DNA of 64,000 bases from an uncultured Alphaproteobacteria bacterium. Its GTDB lineage: Bacteria; Pseudomonadota; Alphaproteobacteria; Caulobacterales; Caulobacteraceae. Under the pieces are notes generated by a model that saw only the letters and a list, made by a program, of their open reading frames with translations, had not been told where the DNA came from and made no database searches. A program made the position numbers and the translations under genes. This document shows positions 26,992 through 36,477 of this stretch, piece by piece (the first letter of the stretch is position 1; each line of letters begins with the position of its first letter). The DNA lies in assembly GCA_903822175.1 (NCBI GenBank), contig CAIJOB010000032.1, positions 1 to 64,000 of the forward strand. The letters are read 5' to 3'.

Positions 26992-27697
26992 GCGCGGCCA
27001 GGGCCAGCCGGTCACGGGCCGCGGCGTCGAGGCCGGCGAGCGTCGGCTCCGGCGTGGCGGGCGCGGCCACGATCCGGCCCGCCTCCATGTAGATCACCCG
27101 GTCGGCCAGGCGCGCGATCTCGCCGGCGTCGTGGCTGACATAGAGCGCCGGGATCGCCAGCGCCCGGTGCAGCCGCTCCAGATAGGGCAGGATCTCCGCC
27201 TTGGCGCCGGCGTCGAGGCTGGAGAGCGGCTCGTCCATCAAGAGCAGCTTGGGCTGGCTGAGCAGGGCCCGGCCCAACGCCACCCGCTGGCGTTCGCCGC
27301 CGGAGAGGTTGGCGGGCGAGCGATCCAGCAGCACGCCAAGCCCCAGCAGGTCGACCGTGTCGTGCAGGCTGACATCGGCCTTCGCCGAGGTCCGCTTGGC
27401 GCCGTAGGCGAGGTTCCCACGCACGGAGAGATGGGCCAACAGGCTCGCCTCCTGGAACACCACGCCCACCGGCCGGCGGTGGGTCGGCAGGAAGCTGGTT
27501 TCGTCCTGCCAGGCCTCGCCGTCGACGGTGAGCCGCCCGGCCATCCGCGTCAGGCCCGCGATGCAGCGCAGCAGCGTCGTCTTGCCCGACCCCGAGGGCC
27601 CGCTGAGCGCGGTGATGCCGGTCGGCTGCAGGCTGAACGCCGCCTCCAGGCGGAAGGCGCCAAGCGCGCCGGAGAAGGTCCCCTCGACGCCCCTCAT
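26963..27697 (-). CDS. modC: Molybdate ABC transporter ATP-binding protein
   Basis: ATPase of the molybdate importer, on the cytoplasmic face of ModB. Walker A is [13 protein letters not shown], the signature [17 protein letters not shown], Walker [14 protein letters not shown] and the switch His is in [14 protein letters not shown]. The true start is the ATG at 27697, overlapping the modB stop; the frame is open further upstream. At 244 residues it lacks the C-terminal Mop/TOBE molybdate-binding domain found in full-length (about 350-residue) ModC, so feedback regulation through that domain is absent. Confidence 0.9.
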   Translation of the reverse strand: MRGVEGTFSGALGAFRLEAAFSLQPTGITALSGPSGSGKTTLLRCIAGLTRMAGRLTVDGEAWQDETSFLPTHRRPVGVVFQEASLLAHLSVRGNLAYGAKRTSAKADVSLHDTVDLLGLGVLLDRSPANLSGGERQRVALGRALLSQPKLLLMDEPLSSLDAGAKAEILPYLERLHRALAIPALYVSHDAGEIARLADRVIYMEAGRIVAAPATPEPTLAGLDAAARDRLALAALRAGLSPLA

Positions 27698-28359
27698 TTG
27701 ACGGCCTCGTCGGTCCGCCGGTCGATCAGCAACAGACCGAGCAAGGCCAGGAACGAGAACGCCACGACGCCGGCCGCCAGCCGGTGCGCCTCGCCGTACT
27801 GCAGGCTCTCGACCAGCTGGTAGATGCGCACCGAGATCACCTCGGTCTTGCCGGGGATGCCGCCGCCGATCATCAGCACCACCCCAAACTCGCCGATGGT
27901 GTGGGCGAAGACCAGGATGGCCGCGGTCAGGAAGCCGCGCCGGCAGAGCGGCAGGGCGACGGTGAAGAAGGCGTCGAGCGGTGAGGCGCGCAGCGTCGCC
28001 GCCACCTCCATCGGCCGGGCGCCCATGGCCTCGAAGGCGCCCCGGATCGGCTGCACGGCGAAAGGCAGGGAATAGATCATCGAGCCGATCACCAGGCCCT
28101 GGAAGGTGAAGGCCAGCGTGCGAATCCCGAAGGCGTGCAGCGGCGTCATCAAGGGGCTCTGCGGGGCAATGGCGATCAGTAGATAGAAACCCAGCACCGA
28201 GGGCGGCAGGATGATCGGCAGCGTCGTGACCGCGGCCACGATTTCCTTCCACCAGGCGCGGCGGCGCGCCAGCCACCAGGCGATGGGTGTGGCCAGGATG
28301 AGCAACAGGACCGTCGTCAGGCCCGCCAGTCTCAGCGTCGTCCAGACGACCTCCGCCAC
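27694..28359 (-). CDS. modB: Molybdate ABC transporter permease
   Basis: A 221-residue inner-membrane permease with five or six hydrophobic helices. The cytoplasmic EAA loop, which contacts ModC, reads [22 protein letters not shown]. The segment [16 protein letters not shown] and the late [20 protein letters not shown] are typical of ModB. It is the middle gene of modA-modB-modC, 21 bp from modA and overlapping modC by 4 bp. Confidence 0.94.
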   Translation of the reverse strand: MAEVVWTTLRLAGLTTVLLLILATPIAWWLARRRAWWKEIVAAVTTLPIILPPSVLGFYLLIAIAPQSPLMTPLHAFGIRTLAFTFQGLVIGSMIYSLPFAVQPIRGAFEAMGARPMEVAATLRASPLDAFFTVALPLCRRGFLTAAILVFAHTIGEFGVVLMIGGGIPGKTEVISVRIYQLVESLQYGEAHRLAAGVVAFSFLALLGLLLIDRRTDEAVK

Positions 28360-28380
28360 GTCAGCCTGCCCCGCGAGTTC

Positions 28381-29133
28381 CTAGCGAACCTCGTAACCGT
28401 ACTTCTTGATGATCGCCACCGCCTGCGGACCCTTCAGGAAGGCGAGGAAGGCCTTGGCGGCGGCGCTGTCGCGGCCGGGGCTGAGCAGGATCGCCTGCTG
28501 GTCGATGGGCGCGTGATCGGCGGCCGGCACGGTCCAGCGCGAGCCGCCGGTGACGTTGATCACCTGCGAGAGCGCCACGAAGCCCAGCTCGGCGGCGCCG
28601 GTATCCACGAACTGATAGGCCTGGGTGATCGAAGAGCCCTGGACGATCTTCGGCTTCAACGCCCCATAGACGCCGAGCTTGGTCATGGTCTGGACGGCGG
28701 CGGTCCCGTAGGGCGCGGCGGCCGGGTCGGCGATGGAGAGCTTGGCGAACTTGCCGCTGTTCAGCACCGCGCCGGCCCCATCGACCAGACCCGGCGTCTT
28801 GGAATAGAGCACCAGGCGGCCGACGGCGTAGGTGAAGCGCGTGTTGCCGACGCCCAGGCCGTCCCGCTCAGCCGCCGCGGGGCGGTCGGCGTCGGCGGAG
28901 AGGAACACCTCATAGGGCGCCCCGTGCGACATCTGGGCGTAGAATTGGCCCGACGAGCCAAAGCTCAGGACCGCGGTATTGCCGGTCGCCGTCTTGAAGG
29001 CCGCGGCGATCTCCTTGGCCGGCTCGGTGAAGTTGGCCGCCACCGCCACCTGGGCGTCGGCGGCCATGGCCATGGACGGGACAGCCAGGCCCACGACGAG
29101 CAGGACCAGCGGCTGAAGCCGTCGGGTGATCAT
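28381..29133 (-). CDS. modA: Molybdate-binding periplasmic protein
   Basis: A 250-residue substrate-binding protein with a clear signal peptide (core VLLVVGLAVPSMA, site after AMAADA). The start VAVAANFTEPAKEIAAAF and the oxyanion-binding Ser/Thr loops (LSFGSSGQFYAQ, DPAAAPYGTAA) are hallmarks of ModA. It is first in the modABC operon. Molybdate uptake feeds molybdenum-cofactor enzymes; none is encoded in this window. Confidence 0.94.
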   Translation of the reverse strand: MITRRLQPLVLLVVGLAVPSMAMAADAQVAVAANFTEPAKEIAAAFKTATGNTAVLSFGSSGQFYAQMSHGAPYEVFLSADADRPAAAERDGLGVGNTRFTYAVGRLVLYSKTPGLVDGAGAVLNSGKFAKLSIADPAAAPYGTAAVQTMTKLGVYGALKPKIVQGSSITQAYQFVDTGAAELGFVALSQVINVTGGSRWTVPAADHAPIDQQAILLSPGRDSAAAKAFLAFLKGPQAVAIIKKYGYEVR

Positions 29134-29227
29134 GGCCGTCTCCGCTAGATCAGGTGGCGCGTTGCGATCTCATGGCTGGCCCATGATAGAGGTCAAGCGA
29201 TCGGCACGCCACCTGCCTAACGGTCGT

Positions 29228-30628
29228 CTAGAAGGTGAACCTGACGCCCACCACCGGCGCAGCGGTCGAACTCCGGTTCAGGAACCCCGAGGCCAGACCA
29301 TTGGCCACCGCCGAATGATTGACGCCGGCATAGGTGTCGAAGTGTTTGTTGAACCGATAGTCGGCGACCAGCGAGGCGTCCCAGAGCGAACCGGAACAGG
29401 ACGAGGCGCTGGTGTCGGAGCAGCCGTTGCCCTTGAAGCTGTTCTGATCGTAGCGGTAGTAGGCGCCGGTCACGTCGAGCTTGTCGGTGACCGAATAGCG
29501 CAGGCCCACCCAGGACACGACTTCCTTGCGGTGATTGTTGTAGGCGGCGTTGTTCACGAAGGAGACGACGTAGCCGCCGATGCCACGGAAGCTCGCCGGC
29601 AGCGGATGCGCCGGGTTGGCCATGGTGATGGCCTCGACGGCGCCATAGATTTTCGCCTTGCCGATCACGTAGCGGGCCTCGACGGCGTAGGTCGTGTCGT
29701 CGGACACCGTGCCGGCGAGCGTCCCCGGATGGATCGCGTTCTGGGCGGCGGTGAGCACCGATTCGGTGACCGCGTCGCTCACGTGGCTGTAGGTCAGATC
29801 GACGGACAGACCCTTGTAGTCACCGCCGACATCGACCTGATCCGCTCGGCCAGGGAAATTGATCCCGCCCTCGAAGTTGTGCAGGTAAGCGGCCCGAACC
29901 GGACCTTTCGCGACCACGTATTTCACCGAGGAATCGAAGCGGCCGGTTTCGGTGGCCCCGGCGCCGCCGGCGAAGCCGGAGTAGCCGATCACCGAGAAGG
30001 ACAGGGATTGGTTCTGCGGGTCGTACTTGGCGAAATTGTCGACCATCAGCGACGTCTGAAGGCCGTAGGTGAGGGTCCCGTAGGTCTTCGAGGAGACGCC
30101 CAGATAGGCCGCGCCCTGGAAGAGCTGGCCGGCGCGGCTCGAGTCGCCGTTGGTGGTCTGGCTGGCCAGCGGCAGACCGTTGTCGACGATCAGGCTCCTT
30201 GAGCCGTCGGTCAGGTGTCCCGACGTCGGCTGGAAGCCGGTTTCCAGCTTGAAGACCGCCTTGAGATCGTCAGTGATCGGCTCGACGCCCGAAATGCCGA
30301 TTTTCGACTGCGACAGGCCATTGGGCGAAACCGACGTGATCGCGCGATTGCTGTTCTTCTGGATCACGAACGGCAGGCCCGGCGCGTAGTAGCTGGTCAA
30401 GGGCGCGCCGTGATCCAGGTGAGCGAAACCGATATCGATCGTCCCGTAGAGCGTGATGCCTTTCCAAGTCAGGGCGTCGTCACCCGTCTTTGCGGGCGCC
30501 GCCGGCGCGGTTGCTATCGGCGCGTCGGCCGGCGCGGCGAACGCCGGCGAAGCGAAGGTTGCCGAGGTCATCAAGGCAACGACGCACAGCGCCAGTGTCT
30601 TGGGGGTCATGAGAAGCTGGCGGGTCAT
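29228..30628 (-). CDS. Gram-negative porin of the general (16-strand) type
   Basis: Outer-membrane porin of about 466 residues. A signal peptide (LALCVVALMTSATFA, site near AFAAPA) precedes a short Ala/Pro/Thr linker and then a beta-barrel starting LTWKGITLYGTIDIGF. Alternating aromatic strands run to the C-terminal APVVGVRFTF, ending in Phe as required for barrel assembly. It resembles the betaproteobacterial porin family. The ATG at 30628 or at 30610 could be used. The 110 bp upstream is notably AT-rich for this genome and probably holds the promoter. Confidence 0.85.
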   Translation of the reverse strand: MTRQLLMTPKTLALCVVALMTSATFASPAFAAPADAPIATAPAAPAKTGDDALTWKGITLYGTIDIGFAHLDHGAPLTSYYAPGLPFVIQKNSNRAITSVSPNGLSQSKIGISGVEPITDDLKAVFKLETGFQPTSGHLTDGSRSLIVDNGLPLASQTTNGDSSRAGQLFQGAAYLGVSSKTYGTLTYGLQTSLMVDNFAKYDPQNQSLSFSVIGYSGFAGGAGATETGRFDSSVKYVVAKGPVRAAYLHNFEGGINFPGRADQVDVGGDYKGLSVDLTYSHVSDAVTESVLTAAQNAIHPGTLAGTVSDDTTYAVEARYVIGKAKIYGAVEAITMANPAHPLPASFRGIGGYVVSFVNNAAYNNHRKEVVSWVGLRYSVTDKLDVTGAYYRYDQNSFKGNGCSDTSASSCSGSLWDASLVADYRFNKHFDTYAGVNHSAVANGLASGFLNRSSTAAPVVGVRFTF

Positions 30629-30738
30629 TGGGGTCTCGGATTGCGTCCCGGCCGTTCTCGGCGGGTTCCACGGTCCTTTTCCCAAATGGGTTTGAATTTT
30701 AGGTTAATTATGGGAATCGCCCGTCCAATGCTGCGTAG

Positions 30739-31506
30739 CTAGAAGGTCTTTTGCAGCGCCAGATAGTAGGAGAATTCGTTCGAGCTTCGGGCGTCCTGCA
30801 GGCCTCGGCCGGCGGAGAACAGCAGGTGGTAGTGCTCGGTGAAGTCATATACGCCGCCGACATTGAACCCGGCGGAATCCCGACCGCCCTGCTCCATCGC
30901 CGTCTGCTGGAACAGCTCTGCGCCGATCGCCAGCTTCTCGTTCACCTTGCGTTGCAGCAGCCAGCCGGTGAACCAGTAGTTCTTGTTGCCGGGCCCCGGG
31001 TTGATCCAATAGCCGCCACCGCCATAGGTGGTCCAATCGCCGAAGTCTTTTTGCAGCCAGACCGGCAGAAAGACACGCGTCTTGCCCGAGCCGAGACCGC
31101 GGTCGGCGTTGCCGGTCGGAAGCTCCACGAGCGGGAAGACCCCAACCTGGGGAAACCAGTCCTTCTCGCCGGGCGTGATGAACCGGTATTTGGCGCCCAG
31201 CTCAATATCGCCGATCCCGACCTGGGTACTCCCGCCTTTCGGATCGTCATAGGCCAGCGGCGCAATGATGTGCAGCTGCAGGTTTGGCGCGGCGCCGTAG
31301 TTCACCTCCGTCCCGGCCAGCACGCCTGAGCTGTCGCCCTGGACGCGGGTCCCGGCCGAGAAGCCATAGACTTCCCAGTGCCCCAGATCGACCGGCTCAG
31401 GATCGTCGGTCAGGAATGGTGGTCCGGCCTGCGCCGCACCCGCCAGGCTCATGGCTGCGCCCGCGACGGCCGCGAGCATCCTTCGACGGAAACCTAACAG
31501 TTGCAT
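30739..31506 (-). CDS. Outer-membrane beta-barrel protein annotated elsewhere as transporter
   Basis: A protein of about 255 residues with a signal peptide (AAVAGAAMSLAGAAQA). The mature N-terminus, GPPFLTDDPEPVDLGHWEVY, is typical of a family often labelled simply transporter. Alternating strands follow, ending in YYLALQKTF with a terminal Phe. The substrate is unknown. I use the ATG at 31506; another in-frame ATG lies at 31521. It is the last gene behind two small membrane-protein genes on the same strand, 60 bp after them. Confidence 0.78.
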   Translation of the reverse strand: MQLLGFRRRMLAAVAGAAMSLAGAAQAGPPFLTDDPEPVDLGHWEVYGFSAGTRVQGDSSGVLAGTEVNYGAAPNLQLHIIAPLAYDDPKGGSTQVGIGDIELGAKYRFITPGEKDWFPQVGVFPLVELPTGNADRGLGSGKTRVFLPVWLQKDFGDWTTYGGGGYWINPGPGNKNYWFTGWLLQRKVNEKLAIGAELFQQTAMEQGGRDSAGFNVGGVYDFTEHYHLLFSAGRGLQDARSSNEFSYYLALQKTF

Positions 31507-31565
31507 GAAAGTCCTCGACATCAGGTTCGCCGGGCGTTGTCCGCCGCACGGAGCGGCGGCAACCT

Positions 31566-31901
31566 CTACTTGCCCTGTAAGAGATCCATGAACGGCGGGA
31601 AGGTCAGCAGGACCCCTCCGGCGAACAGCAGGATCGAGGCGATATTCACCCGCGTCATGCTGACCGTGCGATCCCGCCACATCCGATTTAATCCGAACCA
31701 CAGGATCAGCCAGAACAGGATCGCCACGTCGGTGACGCCCGACAGCGGGCCGGTGGGCGTCCAGAATTTAAGCCGCGCCGCCAGGGCGGGCGATGCGTCG
31801 CCGGCCAAGGCCAGGACCCCAAGCGCGAAACATCCGGCGGCGGCGGCCAGGATCGTCGCCGCGCCCCGGCCATTGGTGATCGGGGCCTCATTCGCCGTCA
31901 T
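31566..31901 (-). CDS. Uncharacterised membrane protein with three predicted helices
   Basis: Not recognised. The 111 residues hold three hydrophobic segments (about 14-34, 55-72 and 85-106). A basic loop, NRMWRDRTVSMTRVN, after the second segment is likely cytoplasmic. Its start overlaps the end of the neighbouring membrane-protein gene by 14 bp, so the two are probably translated together and may form a complex. No motif gives a function. Confidence 0.72.
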   Translation of the reverse strand: MTANEAPITNGRGAATILAAAAGCFALGVLALAGDASPALAARLKFWTPTGPLSGVTDVAILFWLILWFGLNRMWRDRTVSMTRVNIASILLFAGGVLLTFPPFMDLLQGK

Positions 31902-32463
31902 GGGTCTCGCCCTTCATGATCACGATCGCCGCGCCGCCCCGGACCGGCGCGAACTTGTTCAGCATGGCTCCGAAAGCTCCGGCGATCGCAGTCGTGACGA
32001 AAGCCGTGACAGCCAGCGCCATGACCGCGTTTCTGACCCCTCGGAATCGCGAAAGCTCGGCGCCGTAGCGGATGAAAATGGCGGCGACCGCGGTGAGCGT
32101 GACCGGGGCAAACCAGGCGACGTGCTCCTTCCACTCCATGCCGACGTCGTGCCAGCCGGAGGTCGAGGGCCGCGACATCAAGAGCTGCTTGGGATAGCCG
32201 CTCAGATCGACCGTCCCGGGCGGCGCGACGGCGCGGTACCACGGATAGACCAGGTAGGCGCCGGCCAGCACGGTGATCCAGGCCAGCGCGGCCATGGCGA
32301 CCAGGTAGGCGCTGGCCAGCCTGCGTTCCTTGTCCGTCCAATGGTGGCCGGCGATCGAGGTCGAGTAGAGGCCGGCGACCGCGCCGGAGAAGGCCAGCAG
32401 CAGCAGGGCGCCGAAGCCCATGCCATGCAGCATCGTCACGGCGTCTCGGAAGGTGATTTCCAT
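31888..32463 (-). CDS. Uncharacterised multi-helix membrane protein with conserved-looking His residues
   Basis: Not recognised. The 191 residues form four or five membrane segments. Histidines lie in or near helix ends: LHGMGFGALLLL in the first, HHWTDKER after the first, and GWHDVGMEWKEHVAWFAP before the fourth. The pattern is reminiscent of haem b-binding membrane subunits, but no family was identified, so haem binding is speculation. The ATG at 32463 is used; the frame is open upstream inside the next gene. It overlaps the three-helix partner gene by 14 bp. Confidence 0.75.
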   Translation of the reverse strand: MEITFRDAVTMLHGMGFGALLLLAFSGAVAGLYSTSIAGHHWTDKERRLASAYLVAMAALAWITVLAGAYLVYPWYRAVAPPGTVDLSGYPKQLLMSRPSTSGWHDVGMEWKEHVAWFAPVTLTAVAAIFIRYGAELSRFRGVRNAVMALAVTAFVTTAIAGAFGAMLNKFAPVRGGAAIVIMKGETHDGE

Positions 32464-32599
32464 GTTCGCTGCCCCGGCTGACGTGCTCCTCGACGCCTTA
32501 CGCCGCGATTGTTGCGCCGGTTTGACCAGCTTGGCTAGTCGCTGGAGAGCGCCGTGACAGGGGCCGCGGGGCCACAAGCGCGAACCGGGTGCGGGCCGT

Positions 32600-34159
32600 T
32601 CAGAAGGCGAACTGAGAGCGTAGATCGACCACATGATAGTGCTGGCCGATCTGAGCGCCCGCAGGCGTCGAGAACGACGCGGCCGAGGGCGAGAGCCGAT
32701 CGATCGTCACATCCTGATAATCGAGCATGAAGCGCACGAAGCTGTTCGGATACCAGTTGAGGCCGCCCGTCCAGATCTTCTGTTCGCCGCCGCGCACAGC
32801 GTCCGTCGTCGGCGCCGCGCCGAGCGCGCCTGCATGGTAATTCAGGTCGACGTCGGAATAGCGCGCGGCCACCTCAAAGGCGCCCCAAGTCCCATTCCTG
32901 GCGCTGAACGGGCGGTTCACCGCCGGACCATCGAAGGCCCAAGTCGCGGTGTTGAACCGCCGCTTTTCCCCCGTGAGAACGTAGGCGGCGTCGATGTAGT
33001 AGCCGTGGAAATCGGGGTCGCCGACGCCCGCCACTGCGTTCATGCGCTCGATCTTGATGCTCTCGTATTCACTCTGCAGGAACAGGCTGCCGAATTGCGC
33101 CGCGGCCTCCAGGCCGACCGTGTCGGCGTGCCGGGAATTGATCGCACCGGTCGAAATCAGGCGGGTCCCATCGACCCGCAGTTCCGGACGTTCCTGCAGC
33201 GTGATGCCATAACGCACTCCGTTCGCCGCAGTATCCGGGCCTCCGGTGTCGGCCGGACGATCGATGTAGGAGCCGTGGACACCCAACCAGACCACCGCGT
33301 TGTCGGTCCGGACCGGCAGGAACCCTAACCGGCCGATGAAGCTCAGCTGACTATCGAACGGCTGGCTTATGCCCGTGGCCTGGGAATTGACGACGCCCAC
33401 CGCGCGTCCCGTGACCGCAGTGTTGAAATACCACCGATCACCATTGGCCCAGATCTCGGCCCCTTCGCGGGAATCACCGCCGGCGAGGCCGCGCGCGATA
33501 TCCGACACGGCCGCGCGCTCAAGGAACATCATTCCGTTGGTCGAATCCTGGTCGTCGAGACCGTAGGATGGCGCAAAGGCGCCGATGCGGGCGTGGAATG
33601 GCTTCAGGCCGGAATACTGGATCCACATCTCGTAGGCGTGGCCCGCGTCCTCTTCCCCGGCGCCGCCGAACTCATAGACAATGTTGTAGTCCCAGTCGCC
33701 GAACACGCGTCCGTCGATGCCGATGCGAGCCCGGCGGAAATCGGTGCCGGAGGACAGGTCGCGGGCGTGTGACGTGTCCGTCGCAGCCGCGCCGCGCCGC
33801 AGGTCTGTGGTGATCGGACCCGCGCCGGCCTGCTCATAGTCGGCGGCGTCGAGATGCACGACGCCGTGTAGGTTGGCCGTGAACTGTCCGTCAGCGCTGG
33901 CGATCGATGGCTTGCCCGCGGCGAGAGTCACGACCGCCGCCGGCGCGGCGGCGGCCGGCGCGGGCGTCTGGATGACCGGCGGCGCGGCCGGCGCCTCGAT
34001 CCGGGCCTGCAGCTGGTCGAGCTTGGCGGCCAGCGCCTGCACCTGCGCCCGCAGCGCCTGGATTTCGGCGTCGCGCGGATCGCCCGCCGCCTGGGCATGA
34101 GCGGTTGACGCCAGCAGGCTCAGCACCGTCGCCGCCATCACGAGCTGTCTCGTCCGCAT
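32600..34159 (-). CDS. Phosphate-selective porin (OprO/OprP family)
   Basis: A 519-residue outer-membrane porin. A signal peptide (VMAATVLSLLASTAHA) precedes a coiled-coil helix (EIQALRAQVQALAAKLDQLQARIEA), then an Ala/Pro linker and the barrel, starting near FTANLHGVVHLDAAD and ending VVDLRSQFAF. The N-terminal coiled coil plus the block FRRARIGIDGRVFGDWDYNIVYEF is characteristic of Porin_O_P proteins that take up phosphate or polyphosphate. The neighbour on the other strand is a phospholipase C-like gene, in line with phosphate scavenging; I did not find a convincing Pho box between them. Confidence 0.87.
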   Translation of the reverse strand: MRTRQLVMAATVLSLLASTAHAQAAGDPRDAEIQALRAQVQALAAKLDQLQARIEAPAAPPVIQTPAPAAAAPAAVVTLAAGKPSIASADGQFTANLHGVVHLDAADYEQAGAGPITTDLRRGAAATDTSHARDLSSGTDFRRARIGIDGRVFGDWDYNIVYEFGGAGEEDAGHAYEMWIQYSGLKPFHARIGAFAPSYGLDDQDSTNGMMFLERAAVSDIARGLAGGDSREGAEIWANGDRWYFNTAVTGRAVGVVNSQATGISQPFDSQLSFIGRLGFLPVRTDNAVVWLGVHGSYIDRPADTGGPDTAANGVRYGITLQERPELRVDGTRLISTGAINSRHADTVGLEAAAQFGSLFLQSEYESIKIERMNAVAGVGDPDFHGYYIDAAYVLTGEKRRFNTATWAFDGPAVNRPFSARNGTWGAFEVAARYSDVDLNYHAGALGAAPTTDAVRGGEQKIWTGGLNWYPNSFVRFMLDYQDVTIDRLSPSAASFSTPAGAQIGQHYHVVDLRSQFAF

Positions 34160-34353
34160 GCCCTTGGATCTCCAAATCCGCCGCGATCTGCACCGCTATG
34201 TACCTTGACATCATATCGCTTGGACAGGGTCCGACGCGGCGGATATTTCAAATCCTATTGGATCGGTAGGATTATAGTCGACGGAGAGTTTCTAAACTGT
34301 CCGCCAGATCGGCTATGATCGGCGAGAGACCGCGCCGCAATCGGGGGAACCCC

Positions 34354-36474
34354 ATGACCAAGACGCCCAATTCCCCGGAGAGTCAGGACCTCCCGAAGAG
34401 CCAGGACCACCCGAAGAGTTTGGGCGACCGCCGAGCGTTCCTGCAACTGGCCGCCGGCGCGGTCGGCGCGGCGGCCCTGCCGCCGGGCGTGGCCAAGGCG
34501 CTGGCGCTGCCGGCCAACCACGTCACCGGAACCATCCAGGATGTCGAGCACGTGGTGATCCTGATGCAGGAGAACCGCAGCTTCGACCACTATTTCGGGA
34601 CCCTGCGCGGGGTGCGCGGCTTCGGCGATCCCCGGCCCATCGACCTGCCGAACGGCCAGCCGGTCTGGAAGCAGCCGACGAAGGACGGCGCCTCCAGCGT
34701 CAGCCCCTTCCATCTCGACACCAGCTCCACGCGCGCCGAGACCATGCGTGACCTCGATCACAGCTGGAAAGGCAGCCACGCGCGCTGGAAACACCACGAC
34801 GCCTGGGTGCCGGCCAAGAGCTCCATGACCATGGGCTACTTCACCCGCGCCGACATCCCATTCTACTACGCGCTCGCCGACGCCTTCACGATCTGCGACG
34901 CCTACCACTGCTCGATCTTCGGCCCGACCAATCCCAACCGGATGTTCCTGTTCACCGGCACCTCGGGCCTGGCCGCCGGCGACGACTCCAAGATCGTCAT
35001 CGCCAATCCGCCGGAAGAGAAAAACGACAACGCCAACCCGCTTGAGGACTCGCCGGAGTTCAAGGGGCTCTCATGGGTCACCTACGCCGAGCGGCTGCAG
35101 AAGGCCGGGGTCTCCTGGAAGGTATATCAGGAGTACGAAAACTACGGCGACAATGGCCTCAGCTACTTCAAGACCTTCCGCGGCATCGGCCCGGACTCGG
35201 TACTCTACCAGCGCGGCCGCGCCTGGTCGCCGGGGTCGACCAAGGAGAACGCCAAGGACAGTGACGGCGACCACCTGATCGCCGACTTCAAGAAGGACGT
35301 GGCCGCCGATCGCCTGCCGCAGGTCTCCTGGATCGTCACCAACTACAAGCTGTCGGAGCACCCGCAGGCGACGCCGTCGGACGGGGCCTATTTCACCGCA
35401 CGGATGATCGAGGCGCTGGCGTCGAACCCCAAGGTCTGGGCCAAGACCGCCTTCATCATCAACTATGACGAGAACGACGGCTTCTTCGACCACGTGCCGC
35501 CGCCGATCCCGCCGCTCGGTCCCGCGCAGGGCAAGTCGACCGTCGACATGGCGCACGAGGACTATCACGGCGAACCGGTGGGCCTGGGCCCCCGCGTGCC
35601 GCTCTTGGTTGTCTCGCCCTGGAGCAAGGGCGGCTATGTCAATTCCCAGCTGCACGACCACACCTCGGTGATCCGCTTCCTGGAGGCGCGCTTTGGGGTG
35701 ATGGAGCCGCAGATCTCGCCCTGGCGGCGCGCGGTCACCGGCGACCTGACCTCGATGTTCGACTTCAAGACACCCAACCGCGGCCCCGTCCCCCTGCCCG
35801 ACGCCTCCGCCGGTCCCAAGCGCGCGGCGGCGGCCACCAAGACCCTGCCCTTCCCGAAGGCCCCGGATACGGCGGCCCAGGTGGCGCGCCAGGAGCCCGG
35901 ACAGCGGCCGGCGCGGCCGCTCCCCTACGCCTTCGACGTGTCCGGCCACCCGACCGCCGAGGGCTTCACCCTGGTCATCGACAACACCGGACAGGCGGGC
36001 GCCACCTTCGAGCTGCGCCGGCCGCGCGGCGGCGAGCCACGGTTCTATTCCGTCGAGGCCGGCAAGCGGCTCGAGGACGCCTTCGCGCTGGACGACGACG
36101 CCTACGATTTGAGCCTGTTTGGCCCCAACGGCTTCCTGCGCCGCTTCAAGGGCCAGACCACCTCAGCCAAGCCGGGCGCCAAGGCTCAGTTCGACGCCAA
36201 GGCCGGACGGTTGGTCGTCACCCTGGAAAACCACGGACCCTCGGCGATCAGCCTGGAAGTCACGCCCGCCGCCTACGCCAGCGCGGCGCCCCGGCTACGC
36301 CGCCTGGGGCCCGGCGAGACCGCCACCGACGCCTGGGACCTGAAGGCCAGCCACAACTGGTACGACCTGGTGGTGACCTGCGCCGAAGCCCCCAGCTTCC
36401 AGCGCCGCTTCGCCGGCCACGGCGAAGACGGCAAGGCGAGCATGAGCGATCCATTGTTGGGTCGGCAGGCTTAG
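34354..36474 (+). CDS. Tat-exported phospholipase C / phosphoesterase family protein
   Basis: A protein of about 706 residues of the bacterial non-haemolytic/haemolytic phospholipase C family, which hydrolyses phosphocholine lipids to diacylglycerol and a phosphate ester. The twin-arginine signal is GDRRAFLQLAAGAVGAAAL. The phosphoesterase domain begins VVILMQENRSFDHYFGTLRG; further metal and substrate residues lie in NYDENDGFFDHVPPP and the late HDHTSVIRFLEARF. Two small C-terminal beta domains (residues about 520-700) follow. The ATG at 34354 has gggg upstream. The neighbouring porin suggests use of organic phosphate. Confidence 0.9.
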   Translation: MTKTPNSPESQDLPKSQDHPKSLGDRRAFLQLAAGAVGAAALPPGVAKALALPANHVTGTIQDVEHVVILMQENRSFDHYFGTLRGVRGFGDPRPIDLPNGQPVWKQPTKDGASSVSPFHLDTSSTRAETMRDLDHSWKGSHARWKHHDAWVPAKSSMTMGYFTRADIPFYYALADAFTICDAYHCSIFGPTNPNRMFLFTGTSGLAAGDDSKIVIANPPEEKNDNANPLEDSPEFKGLSWVTYAERLQKAGVSWKVYQEYENYGDNGLSYFKTFRGIGPDSVLYQRGRAWSPGSTKENAKDSDGDHLIADFKKDVAADRLPQVSWIVTNYKLSEHPQATPSDGAYFTARMIEALASNPKVWAKTAFIINYDENDGFFDHVPPPIPPLGPAQGKSTVDMAHEDYHGEPVGLGPRVPLLVVSPWSKGGYVNSQLHDHTSVIRFLEARFGVMEPQISPWRRAVTGDLTSMFDFKTPNRGPVPLPDASAGPKRAAAATKTLPFPKAPDTAAQVARQEPGQRPARPLPYAFDVSGHPTAEGFTLVIDNTGQAGATFELRRPRGGEPRFYSVEAGKRLEDAFALDDDAYDLSLFGPNGFLRRFKGQTTSAKPGAKAQFDAKAGRLVVTLENHGPSAISLEVTPAAYASAAPRLRRLGPGETATDAWDLKASHNWYDLVVTCAEAPSFQRRFAGHGEDGKASMSDPLLGRQA

Positions 36475-36477
36475 AGC

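Noticed and set aside
26963..28276. 437-residue reading of the modC frame
   Set aside because: The upstream 190 residues lie inside modB in another frame. The ATG at 27697, overlapping the modB stop, is the natural start.
30665..30720. Specific promoter elements in the AT-rich stretch before the porin
   Set aside because: A TTGGAC and a TAATTA occur on the minus strand but only 12 bp apart, too close for a standard promoter.
34160..34353. Pho box before the phospholipase and OprP-type porin genes
   Set aside because: cttgaca and cttggaca repeats exist near 34206 and 34221, but they are 15 bp apart instead of the 11 bp expected for a Pho box, and the half-sites are poor.
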